Assembly (NCBI GenBank): GCA_016793095.1 | Contig: JAEUJQ010000050.1 | Location: 124,001-188,000, forward strand | Origin: Myxococcaceae bacterium | Lineage (GTDB): Bacteria; Myxococcota; Myxococcia; Myxococcales; Myxococcaceae | DNA: 64,000 nt | Direction of reading: 5' to 3' | Shown: positions 25,471 through 33,924 of the stretch, piece by piece | Layout: every line of letters begins with the position of its first letter | Position numbering within the stretch: position 1 is the first letter of the stretch | Notes under the pieces: model-generated | The model's database searches: none | Seen by the model: only the letters and a program-made list of their open reading frames with translations | Told to the model about the DNA's origin: nothing | Translations under genes and position numbers: made by a program

Positions 25471-28247
25471 TCGATCTCGCCGCGCAGCACGTCCTTCATG
25501 CGCGGCGTCGCCTCGCCGGTGCGAGGGTCCTCGACCCGCGCGCCGCGGCCGACGAAGTAGCGCCGCACCTCCGCGCCGCCTTCGGCCTGCCCGTCGAGCA
25601 CCGCGAGGGTGAGGGCCTTGAGCTCCTCCACCGCGCAGGCGCCCGCGAGCGCCACCTCCCGTCCCGTGCGCTCGTCCCGCACCGTCGACTCCGTCGCCAC
25701 CTTCTCCACGTACCGACCGGCGCGACGTTTCACCTCCCGCGCGACGAGGGTCATGGAGTCCGCGACCTCCGCGGGAGCCTGGGACGGCGTGTAGAGCCGC
25801 ACGTAGGCCGCCACGCGCGCGTCATCGTCGATGCGCCGGTGCAGGCCACGCTCGCCCGAGAGGAAGCCGAACACACCCGGCCCGTGAAGGTGCAGCACCG
25901 CTCGCCGCGGCTCGTCACCTTCGGCCAGCACCTTCACCTCGTAGCTGCGGCGTTGCGCCCAGCCGACGTACATCGCGACCAGCTCACGCACCCAGCCCTC
26001 TCCAGCCTCGCCCTCGACGGCCGCGGCGAGCTCGACCCACGCGTCATCGACGTTCCCGGCCGAGCCCGACGCCACGCGCGCCTCGGCGAGCTGCACCTCG
26101 CGACCCGCCTCCTCGACGGCGCGCACCGCGGCCGCCAGCTGCATCTCGCCCTTCGCGTCCCGCGCCCGCCGCCGCGCGACCTGGCACTGCTCCCTCAAGC
26201 GGTCGAGCTCGGCGAGCTGCGCGTCGATGGCGCGGTAGGTGCGCAACACCGCCGCGGCGCGCTCTCCGTCGTCCCAGAAGCCGGGCGCCTGCGAGAGGCC
26301 AAGCAGCTCGCGGCGCCGGTTCTCGAGGTGCGGGCGCTTCGCCGCCGACGCGACGCCAGCCGCGCGCCCAACCAGCGCCTCGGCTTCCTGCGTGAGGGCC
26401 TTCTGGTCGAGGCGCTTCTTCGCGAGCGCGGCGCCGGTGCCGGGCAGCGTCGCCTGGGCGGTCGCTTCCCGCTCGCGCGTCACCTTCGGCTCGGCGATGG
26501 CGTGCACGCGCCCCTTGTGGCTCACCACCTTCACCGGCGTCGTGGGGGGCAGCGACTGGCGGGCGATCTCCACCGCCAGCGCCGCGGTGAGGGACTTCTC
26601 GATCTCGCGCTGCAGGTAGCGCGCGCCGTGGATGGGGGAGTACCCGCGCTCCACCAGCAGCTCCACCACCTCGGGAGCCACCTCGACGTCGAGCTGCCGC
26701 GCGCGAATGCCCTCGCGCTCGAGCACGCGCCCCACCTCGCGCTGCGCGATGCGGCGGATCTCCACCTTCCCCAGCGGGCGGAAGTGGCAGATGGCGTCGA
26801 AGCGGTTCAAGAACTCGGGGCGGAAGGCGGCGGCGATGCGGCGGTCGATCTCGTCGAGCAGCTCCTCGTCGCTGCGGGACGACGCGAAGCCGATGGGCCC
26901 CTCGCGGTACACCTCGGCCCCGACGTTCGAGGTGCAGACGATGAGCGCGTTGTTGCACGGCACGGTCTCGCCCGCGGCGTTGATGAACTGGCCCTCGTCG
27001 AAGAGCTGCAGGAAGCGGTCGTGGCACTTGGCGTGCGCCTTCTCGAACTCGTCGAGCAAGAGCACGGTGAAGACGCGGCCGTCGAGCAGCCGGGTCAGCT
27101 CGCCGCGCTTCGAGTCGAGCGTCTGGGCCCAGGGGTTGCCGAACAGCACGTTCTCGTCGCCGTGGTCCGGGTAGTCGGCCATGTTGAGCCGCACGAGGCG
27201 CTCGTGGCTGCCGAAGAGGTACTCGGCGAGCAGCTTCGCGAGGTGCGTCTTGCCGACGCCGGTGGGGCCCGCGAAGAGGAAGACGCCGAGCGGCCGGCGC
27301 GGGTCGTTGAGGCCGGCCTTCAGCAGGGCGACGCTGCGCAGCACCGCCTGGAGCGCGTCGGTCTGCCCCAGCAGGCGCGTGCCGAAGAAGCGACCCACCT
27401 CGTCGAGGTCGAGCGGCACCTGGTCGTCGGCCATGAAGCGGGGCAGGCGGGTGGAGCTGCAGAAGCGGGCGAGCACGTCTTCGCCGGTGACGCGCTCCCT
27501 CGCGGCGCCGGCGGCCTCGGTGACGGTCTCCTTCAAGAGCTCGATGGCCTTGCGGGGCAGGCGCTGCGCGAGGAGGAACTTCACCGACAGGCGCAGGGCG
27601 ACGTCGCAGGCCGACGGGTCGATGGGCACGCCGGCTTCGAGCTCGAGCTCCTCGGCGACGCGCCCCAGAATCCACCGAGCGCGCTCGTGCGTCGGCTCGT
27701 TCACTACCACCAGGTGCAGGCGCTCGCTCAGCGTCTCGTCGCTGCGCAACAGCTCGTGGGCGCGGCGCAGGTCGGACTCGAAGATGAACTTGAGGCGGCC
27801 GGCGCGCAGCGAGCGGATGAGCACCGGCACCAGCGAGCTGCCCTGCACGAGGCCGACGTCGCGCAGGAAGACGATGGTGGGCTGCGCGGCCACCTTGTCG
27901 AGGAAGTCCTCGAGCAGCTCGGCGGCGGCCTTGGGCGTGTTGGTGCGGGCGAAGACACCGGCCGAGGGCACCTCGAGCACCCGGCAGCCCTTGAGGCTCT
28001 CGGGCGCGGTGCCCTGCACGATGCGCCGCGCGAGCTCCTGCACGATGGCCGACTTGCCGACGCCGCCCTCGCCGGCGAGCAGCGGAGACTTGTCGCCGCG
28101 GGTGAGCAGCGTCGCGAGGTCGTTCGCGGCCTGGTCGAGGCCGTGGCCGGTGGGCAGCTTGCCGTCCTTCGCGAGCGCCGTGAGGTCGCGCTCCACCAGC
28201 GCCAGCCAGCCGTCGGGGCCGTCGGTGCGTGCCTTCTTCTTCGCCAT
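25422..28247 (-). CDS. Two-domain Clp/Hsp100 AAA+ ATPase fused to an RF2-like domain
   Basis: The 941-residue protein has no Clp N-domain. AAA-1 (about 40-270) has Walker A GEGGVGKS (59-66), but its Walker B reads IVFLRDV, without the catalytic Glu. AAA-2 (about 285-580) is complete: GPTGVGKT (327-334), LLLDEFEKAH (396-405), RPEFLNR (476-482) and sensor-2 GARYLQR (541-547). Residues 640-930 follow peptide release factor 2: GFWDDGERA, MYVGWAQRRSYEVKVL (759-774), GVFGFLSGERGLHR (791-804) and EDPRTGEATPRMKDVLRGEI near the end. The GGQ hydrolysis motif and SPF stop-codon motif are absent. A sound GGAAGGTG site precedes the ATG. A ribosome-targeted unfoldase is the obvious guess, with no proof. 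Confidence 0.9.
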   Translation of the reverse strand: MAKKKARTDGPDGWLALVERDLTALAKDGKLPTGHGLDQAANDLATLLTRGDKSPLLAGEGGVGKSAIVQELARRIVQGTAPESLKGCRVLEVPSAGVFARTNTPKAAAELLEDFLDKVAAQPTIVFLRDVGLVQGSSLVPVLIRSLRAGRLKFIFESDLRRAHELLRSDETLSERLHLVVVNEPTHERARWILGRVAEELELEAGVPIDPSACDVALRLSVKFLLAQRLPRKAIELLKETVTEAAGAARERVTGEDVLARFCSSTRLPRFMADDQVPLDLDEVGRFFGTRLLGQTDALQAVLRSVALLKAGLNDPRRPLGVFLFAGPTGVGKTHLAKLLAEYLFGSHERLVRLNMADYPDHGDENVLFGNPWAQTLDSKRGELTRLLDGRVFTVLLLDEFEKAHAKCHDRFLQLFDEGQFINAAGETVPCNNALIVCTSNVGAEVYREGPIGFASSRSDEELLDEIDRRIAAAFRPEFLNRFDAICHFRPLGKVEIRRIAQREVGRVLEREGIRARQLDVEVAPEVVELLVERGYSPIHGARYLQREIEKSLTAALAVEIARQSLPPTTPVKVVSHKGRVHAIAEPKVTREREATAQATLPGTGAALAKKRLDQKALTQEAEALVGRAAGVASAAKRPHLENRRRELLGLSQAPGFWDDGERAAAVLRTYRAIDAQLAELDRLREQCQVARRRARDAKGEMQLAAAVRAVEEAGREVQLAEARVASGSAGNVDDAWVELAAAVEGEAGEGWVRELVAMYVGWAQRRSYEVKVLAEGDEPRRAVLHLHGPGVFGFLSGERGLHRRIDDDARVAAYVRLYTPSQAPAEVADSMTLVAREVKRRAGRYVEKVATESTVRDERTGREVALAGACAVEELKALTLAVLDGQAEGGAEVRRYFVGRGARVEDPRTGEATPRMKDVLRGEIDLFIAAWLTRPPSDGP

Positions 28248-28387
28248 GGTGGTGTCACCTTCCTGACGGCCACGCGCCGCGCGACTGACGATGGAGTGGA
28301 CCCTGCCACAGCGGCCCGCCGACTCCAGCCTCGTCTCACGAGCCGGCGGCGGCAGCGCGCCGGCCACCAACCCCTCACCTGAGCTGG

Positions 28388-29404
28388 TCAGGGCGCTTGC
28401 GACGCGAAGAAGCGCCACGCCTCCTCGGCCATCTCGACGTCGCCGTTCTGCCGGCCGACCGCCAACAGGTAGAGCGGCGCGTAGCGCTCGGTCGGCGAGG
28501 GCTCGGTGTGGCCACCCTCCTCGACGCGCAGCAGAGCGACGGTGGGCCAGCTCGCCCGGCTCGTCACCTCGACGACGGTGGAGCGGTCGCCAGGAAAGGT
28601 ATCGGGGCGAGCCGTCTCCACTTCGGGCGCGGTGACGTTGTTGACGGCGCGCCAGAGGTCCATCGACGCGCGGGTGGACAGCACGGTGCCGCGGCCGGCG
28701 TTGGGGCCGACGACCGCGCCGCCGTCGAAGGGCACCAGCGGGTCTCGCGTGCCGTTGATGAAGAGCACCGAGACGGGGCGGGTCGGCGCGGGGCACTCGG
28801 AGGCGGCCGGCATGGCGGCGATGACGGGCGCGACCGCGCGGAAGACGTCGGGCCGCTCGATGGCGAGGCGCAGCGACATCATGCCGCCGTTCGAGGCGCC
28901 GTTCGCGAAGACGCGCGCGCGGTCGACTCCCTGCGCGCCGACGTGGTTGACGAGGCCGACGAGGAAGGCCACGTCGTCGGTGGTGGGGTTGGTGCCGTTG
29001 TCGCCGCGGCAGTCGTTCCACCCGGGCTCGCCGCCGTCGGGCGCGACGCCGAAGGGGAAGACGACGAAGACGCGCTCCCGCTGCCCGATGTCGAGCCACC
29101 GCTTCGTGGGCGCGGCGTTGTTCTCGAGGCCGAGCAGCTGGTCGGCGTTGCCGCCGTTGCCGTGGAGCACGAGCACCAGCGGGCGCAGCTCGCCCGGCTC
29201 GCGGGGCGGTGCGTAGACATGGTAACGGCGCGCACCTCCGTCGGTCGTGGACGGCTGGTCGCGCCGCAGGCCGACGAAGAGCGCGACGCCCGAGTCGGGC
29301 ACCGAGGCGTCGAGCAGCTCGACCCCCGCGTCGATGGCCGGCGAGGGTGCCGTCACGCGCTGGGAGCACGAGAGCGCGAGCAGGGTGAGCAGCGCCGGCC
29401 GCAT
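28388..29404 (-). CDS. LpqC/PHB-depolymerase-like esterase lipoprotein
   Basis: This alpha/beta hydrolase of about 338 residues has a very short lipoprotein leader (LLALSC). It contains an HGNGG oxyanion-type segment, GASNGG as nucleophile elbow (serine in ANGASNGGMM), NGTRDPLVPF carrying the acid Asp, and GGHTEP with the catalytic His. The family includes polyhydroxybutyrate depolymerase-like and feruloyl-esterase-like secreted enzymes; the substrate is not evident. The start is uncertain: the ATG at 29404 has GGAG close by, while 29413 or 29416 would lengthen the leader to a more usual size. Confidence 0.8.
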   Translation of the reverse strand: MRPALLTLLALSCSQRVTAPSPAIDAGVELLDASVPDSGVALFVGLRRDQPSTTDGGARRYHVYAPPREPGELRPLVLVLHGNGGNADQLLGLENNAAPTKRWLDIGQRERVFVVFPFGVAPDGGEPGWNDCRGDNGTNPTTDDVAFLVGLVNHVGAQGVDRARVFANGASNGGMMSLRLAIERPDVFRAVAPVIAAMPAASECPAPTRPVSVLFINGTRDPLVPFDGGAVVGPNAGRGTVLSTRASMDLWRAVNNVTAPEVETARPDTFPGDRSTVVEVTSRASWPTVALLRVEEGGHTEPSPTERYAPLYLLAVGRQNGDVEMAEEAWRFFASQAP

Positions 29405-29440
29405 GGGCTCCATCATCCGGTAGTTCTCGACGGCGTGCAG

Positions 29441-29506
29441 CAACGTGATGACACAACGTGATGACGGCGGTGTGTGACGGCGGTGTGTGTGACGGCGGTG
29501 TTTCCA
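29441..29506. repeat. Short direct repeats upstream of the EF-hand gene
   Basis: CAACGTGATGACA occurs twice in a row, followed by three copies of GACGGCGGTGTGT-like sequence. They lie between the divergent esterase and EF-hand genes, so they could be protein-binding sites or simple slippage repeats. Confidence 0.6.
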
Positions 29507-29553
29507 TTCGGGCGCTCGGTCTCTACAGTGCCGCGCATCTCGCGGGAGGACCC

Positions 29554-30309
29554 ATGCCGAAGCTGACCAGGGTGAACATCTCTGAGCTCGTCGTCGCGTC
29601 GAAGAAGTACGTCAACGACCAGCTGAAGAAGGCGGACCTCGACAAGAACAAGGTGCTCACGAAGACCGAGGCGAAGAAGCTCGCGAAGGACCTCCAGGAC
29701 AACTTCGACGCCTCGCAGTTCAAGCTGCCGAACGGCTCGGTCAAGGCCGCCGACGTCGCGAAGGAGTTCGTCGTGATGATGGAGGCCTGGGCGAAGGCCT
29801 CGGACAAGAACGGCGACGGCTACCTCAGCACCACCGAGGCGAAGGCGCTGCCGAAGACGCTGCGCGACAACTACGTGAACTGGGTGGGGGCGCAGGAGTC
29901 CACGCTCACGGGCGACCAGTACGTCTCGCGCGACCGCACGCCGAAGTCGCGCATCGCCGAGCACGAGCGCGCGTTCGGCAAGCACGCCGTGGGCTACGAG
30001 AAGGCGCTCGAGCTCGCGCTCAAGGCGGTCGCCACGGACACCGACTCCGGCCTGCCCGCGTTCGTCTCCGAGTTCGGAGGACCGGACGGCATGGGCCTCA
30101 CCGACAAGAAGAAGATCGACGCCGAGGTGCGCGCGCTGCTGAAGGCGGGCTCCATCGAGCTGATCAAGCCGACCGACGACATTCCCTCCGGCGAGAAGCC
30201 GAAGGACGCGTGGATCTTCAGCGTGTCGACCAGCGGGCAGGGCGACCACGGCTTGTGGGCCATCATCGACCGCAAGACGGGCGACGTGTCGGTCACCAAC
30301 TTCAACTGA
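29554..30309 (+). CDS. EF-hand calcium-binding protein
   Basis: This 251-residue protein has two EF-hand loops, DLDKNKVLTKTE (about 28-39) and DKNGDGYLSTTE (about 84-95); the second fits the calcium loop well. The C-terminal half (about 140-251) is an alpha/beta domain without a known family. There is no signal peptide, so it is predicted cytoplasmic, and it is Lys-rich compared with its neighbours. GGAGG six bases before the ATG fixes the start. Calcium sensing is inferred from the loops. Confidence 0.8.
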   Translation: MPKLTRVNISELVVASKKYVNDQLKKADLDKNKVLTKTEAKKLAKDLQDNFDASQFKLPNGSVKAADVAKEFVVMMEAWAKASDKNGDGYLSTTEAKALPKTLRDNYVNWVGAQESTLTGDQYVSRDRTPKSRIAEHERAFGKHAVGYEKALELALKAVATDTDSGLPAFVSEFGGPDGMGLTDKKKIDAEVRALLKAGSIELIKPTDDIPSGEKPKDAWIFSVSTSGQGDHGLWAIIDRKTGDVSVTNFN

Positions 30310-30339
30310 CCGCTGGTGCCCGCTCCGAACCGGCGGCTC

Positions 30340-30640
30340 CTTGACGCGCGAGCCCGCGCCGGTTGCCCCACCCGTCACGCCAGCGATGGTTCCGGTCGCG
30401 ATGACGCGCGCGCCAGAGGGCGTTGCCTGGCCCGTCTTGCCAGAAAGGTCCTTCGGCCGGTCGACACGCGCGCAGCCTCCGCTCGAGCTCGATGACGCCC
30501 GCGCCGGTTGCCCCACCGTCACGCCAGCGATGGTTCCGCAGCTCGACAGGCCGAAGGGCCTCCGGTCGCGATGACGCGCGCGCCGGAGTGCGTTGCGCGA
30601 CCCGTCACGCCAGAGATGGTTCTTCGGCCACCTGTCGACA
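30340..30640. repeat. Degenerate intergenic tandem repeat
   Basis: The 383 bases between the EF-hand and FadL genes hold about four diverged copies of a unit with GATGACGCGCGCGCCGG, a GTTGCxxxxCCCGTCACGCCAG core and GATGGTTCC. Copies begin near 30348, 30402, 30493 and 30571, and parts of GTCGACACGCGC and GGCCGAAGGGCCTCCGG are shared between them. No protein is supported here. It resembles the array at 25.1-25.5 kb in style but not in sequence. Confidence 0.65.
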
Positions 30641-30692
30641 CGTGCGGGGCCTCCGCATATGCCGCGCCCCTCGTCACTTCCCGGGGAGCCTC

Positions 30693-32264
30693 ATGAAGCG
30701 TCTGCTCTTGCCGTGCCTGCTCATCCTCACGGCATCCACGTCCCGCGCGTCGGGCTTCTACTTCGGCGACAACGGCGCGAAGGCGATGCTGCAGGGCGGC
30801 GCCTTCACCGCGCAGGCTGACGACATCTCGGCGATGCAGACGAACCCGGCCGGGCTCACGCAGCTCCGCGGCCTGTCCTTCCTCGTGGACGGCAACATCA
30901 TGAACAACGAGGTGACGTTCTGGCGCCAGGACCCGGGCTGGAACACCGCGATGCCGTCGAACCTGATGGAGAAGGTGACGCGCACGGGCAGCAACTTCGG
31001 CGCTGGCGGCCTGTTCCTCTCGCCGATGTTCGGCGCCTCGTACGGCTTCGAGCTGTTCGGCCGCGGCTTCACCGTCGCGGCAGGAGCGTTCGCGCCTCCG
31101 GCCGTCGGCATCAACGAGTACACGAAGCCCGACTACACCCTCGACGCCAGCTCGACGCCGTCGAACCCGCGCTACGTGCGCAGCCCGCGGCGCTTCTCGC
31201 CGAACCGCTACATGCTGGTGAAGCAGGACATCCTCATCGCGTTCCCGACGCTGTCGCTGGCGTACGACATTCACCCGAAGGTGCAGGCGGGCGTGTCGCT
31301 GCAGCTGGTGGCCTCCCACTTCCTCTTCAGCCAGTCGGCCTACAGCGGGCTGACGGACCCGATGCGCTCGACGGAAGAGGACCCGGCGTTCGACTCCTTC
31401 ATCTCGGCGGACCTGCCGGGCGTGCTGGGCTTCACCGGAATCCTCGGGGTGATGGTGCGGCCCATCGACTCGCTCTCGTTCGGCGCCTCGGTGCGCCCGC
31501 CCATTCCCATTCGGGCGCGGGGCAAGCTGACGTTCGAGCTCGGAGAGGCCGCGCGCCTGTTGAACGCGCAGGTGACGGGCGAGACCGGCGAGCTCACCTT
31601 CACCATGCCGCTCGAGGTCCGCGTCGGCGCGCGCTTCTCGCCGTCGCCGAAGTGGGGCGTGAACGCCGACTTCGTCTACCAGGGGTGGAACTCGCTCGAC
31701 GCGCTGCGCCTGACGCCGATGGACGTGACGCTGAAGCTGGGCACCGCCGACCCGCAGCCCATCGCGCCCTTCAAGGTGCCGAAGAACTGGGTGCCCACGT
31801 TCTCGGGCCGCGTGGGCGGCAGCTTCCGCCCCTGGAAGTGGACGACGGTGTCGGCGGGCTTCTGGTACGAGTCCGGCGCCCAGCCGCTCGAGTACATCGC
31901 CCTCGACTTCCCCCACCCCAGCCGCGTCTTCCTCACGGGCGGCGTCACCGGGCATCTCGGCCCCATCGACGTCATCGCCGGCTTCGTGTGGACGCCGACG
32001 CAGACCCTCAACGTCACCAACTCCCAGCAGCGCCAGGGGCAGACGACCGAAGGGCTCATGGGCGGCATCATCGGCAACGGGCAGTACGTGGTGGGCGGGT
32101 GGATTCTGTCGCTGGGTGTGCGCGGCAACTTCCAGTTCGGCGGGAGCGAGACCCCGAAGGCGGCGCCTGCGCCCGTCTCGCCTCCTGCGCCTGCGCCCGC
32201 GACCGAGCCCGCACCGGCCCCAGCGACACCCGCGGCGTCTCCGTCCCCGGCTCCCGCGAGCTGA
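30693..32264 (+). CDS. FadL/OMPP1-type outer-membrane transport protein
   Basis: The 523-residue protein has a signal peptide (cleavage after TSRA) and begins with SGFYFGDNGAKAMLQGGAFTA and NPAGLTQLRG, the N-terminal hatch pattern of the FadL/TodX family, which lets hydrophobic molecules such as long-chain fatty acids cross the outer membrane. A beta-barrel follows to about residue 480. The last 40 residues are a Pro/Ala tail, uncommon in the family. A GGGGAG site precedes the ATG. Confidence 0.88.
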   Translation: MKRLLLPCLLILTASTSRASGFYFGDNGAKAMLQGGAFTAQADDISAMQTNPAGLTQLRGLSFLVDGNIMNNEVTFWRQDPGWNTAMPSNLMEKVTRTGSNFGAGGLFLSPMFGASYGFELFGRGFTVAAGAFAPPAVGINEYTKPDYTLDASSTPSNPRYVRSPRRFSPNRYMLVKQDILIAFPTLSLAYDIHPKVQAGVSLQLVASHFLFSQSAYSGLTDPMRSTEEDPAFDSFISADLPGVLGFTGILGVMVRPIDSLSFGASVRPPIPIRARGKLTFELGEAARLLNAQVTGETGELTFTMPLEVRVGARFSPSPKWGVNADFVYQGWNSLDALRLTPMDVTLKLGTADPQPIAPFKVPKNWVPTFSGRVGGSFRPWKWTTVSAGFWYESGAQPLEYIALDFPHPSRVFLTGGVTGHLGPIDVIAGFVWTPTQTLNVTNSQQRQGQTTEGLMGGIIGNGQYVVGGWILSLGVRGNFQFGGSETPKAAPAPVSPPAPAPATEPAPAPATPAASPSPAPAS

Positions 32265-32424
32265 CCGCCGGGCAGCGGCGTTCCGGAGAGATGTGACTCC
32301 GCAGGTGGTGGCTCCACAGGTATGGCTCGGCAGCGGGGACCGGCTCGAGGCCGTTGAGCCAGACGACGTCCGGCCGCAACTGCGCAGCCCGTTCCCTCCC
32401 TGCCCGGTGTAGACCGTCGGAGCG

Positions 32425-33924
32425 ATGTCCGACGGCCTCACCTTCGGTCGCTACCAACTGCTCGAGCGGGTCGCCGCTGGCGGCATGGGCGAGGTGTGGG
32501 TTGGCCTGCAGACCGGCATCGGCCGGTTTCAGCGACCGGTCGCGGTGAAGCTGCTGCTGCCGCACCTCATCGACGACGAGCGCCTGGTGAAGATGTTCCT
32601 CCAGGAGGCCCGCATCGGCGCGCAGATGACGCACGCGAACGTCGTGCAGGTGTACGACGTCGGCTTCGAGCACGACCGCTACTTCATCGTGATGGAGCTC
32701 GTGCGGGGCGTCTCGCTCTCGAAGCTCATCGCCGGGCTGCAGGGCGTCGAGGAGAAGCTCTCGACAGACCTGCTGGCCTTCGTCGGCCGCGGGCTGTGCG
32801 AGGGGTTGCACGTCGCGCACGAGGCGCGCGCGCCCGACGGCCGGCCGCTCTCCTTCGTGCACCGCGACGTGACGCCGCACAACGTGCTCGTGTCCGTCGA
32901 TGGCGCGGTGAAGCTGACGGACTTCGGCATCGCGCGCGTGGCCGAGGGAGACCGGCTGTCGAAGCCGGGCGTGGTGCTGGGCAAGCTGGGTTACCTGCCG
33001 CCTGAGCAGATTCTCGGCCAGCCCATCGACGCCCGCGCTGACGTGTTCGCGGCCGGAGCGACGCTGTTCCACCTCGCGGCGCTCACCAAGCCCTTCGACT
33101 CCAACACCGGCGTCACGCTGGACCCGATGCGGCTGCCGCTGGTGCCGCTGCGCGTGCTGCGGCCCGACCTGCCCAGGGACTTCTGCGAGGCCATCGAGCA
33201 GGCGATGCGGCCGTCGGTGGACGAGCGCTTCGCCAGCGCGCGTGACTTCCGCAACGCGATGCCCGTGCCGACGCCCGAGGCGCCCGAGCAGCTCGGCGTG
33301 CTCATTCGACGCGTCTGCGCAGCGGCGCTGTTCGACCTCGAGGCGAAGACGGAGCGCGCCGGCCGGGGGCTGCCCGAGACGCAGCCCGACCGTCCCTCGG
33401 TGCAGCGCAAGGCGCCTCCACCAGCCGAGCCTTCCCGGCTCGCGCCGCCCCCCGCGACCTCGCTGTCGGCCAGCTCGCTCCCTCCCTTGCCGAAGAGCCG
33501 CCGGGGTCCCATCGCGCTCGTCCTCCTGGCGTTCGCCCTCGGCGCCGGCGGGTTCCTGCTGCTGCGGGAGGAACGGCGGCCTGCGCCCGTCACCGACACC
33601 ACGCCCGAGGTGAACGTGCTTCCGCCGCTGGAGCCCCTCCCGGCAGTGGACGCCTCGACGCCCCCGCCCCCGCTGGCGCTGGCCGTCGCGGACGCCGGCG
33701 CGACTGAAGACCGGAGCCCGGGCGCGCTGGTGCTCGACGCGACGCCGTGGGCCGAGGTGACGGTGGACGGCCGCCGCGTGGGCGAGACGCCCCTGGCCAA
33801 CGTGTCGGTCCCGCCTGGCCTGCACACGCTCGTCTTCAGGAACCCCGAGACGGGCAAGTCGGTGCGGCGGGTGGTGACGGTGTACCCGGGCCAGCGGGTC
33901 TCGGCGAAGGTGGACCTGCGATGA
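32425..33924 (+). CDS. PknB-type Ser/Thr protein kinase with PEGA domain
   Basis: This 499-residue kinase has a complete catalytic core: glycine loop GGMGEV, Lys42 in VAVK, HRDVTPHN (Asp148) and DFG (166-168). A Pro-rich linker leads to one membrane helix (about 356-374). The outer part is Pro/Ala-rich and ends in a PEGA domain (about 430-499), which may bind the cell surface. The stop overlaps the start of the FHA/sigma-54 activator, so the kinase probably phosphorylates that neighbour or an FHA partner. Myxobacteria carry many such kinases. Confidence 0.93.
   Translation: MSDGLTFGRYQLLERVAAGGMGEVWVGLQTGIGRFQRPVAVKLLLPHLIDDERLVKMFLQEARIGAQMTHANVVQVYDVGFEHDRYFIVMELVRGVSLSKLIAGLQGVEEKLSTDLLAFVGRGLCEGLHVAHEARAPDGRPLSFVHRDVTPHNVLVSVDGAVKLTDFGIARVAEGDRLSKPGVVLGKLGYLPPEQILGQPIDARADVFAAGATLFHLAALTKPFDSNTGVTLDPMRLPLVPLRVLRPDLPRDFCEAIEQAMRPSVDERFASARDFRNAMPVPTPEAPEQLGVLIRRVCAAALFDLEAKTERAGRGLPETQPDRPSVQRKAPPPAEPSRLAPPPATSLSASSLPPLPKSRRGPIALVLLAFALGAGGFLLLREERRPAPVTDTTPEVNVLPPLEPLPAVDASTPPPPLALAVADAGATEDRSPGALVLDATPWAEVTVDGRRVGETPLANVSVPPGLHTLVFRNPETGKSVRRVVTVYPGQRVSAKVDLR

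Noticed and set aside
25422-29507. A 1361-residue version of the Clp fusion starting at 29507
   Set aside because: The extra part lies over the esterase gene in another frame. The ATG at 28247 has a good ribosome binding site and begins a normal protein.
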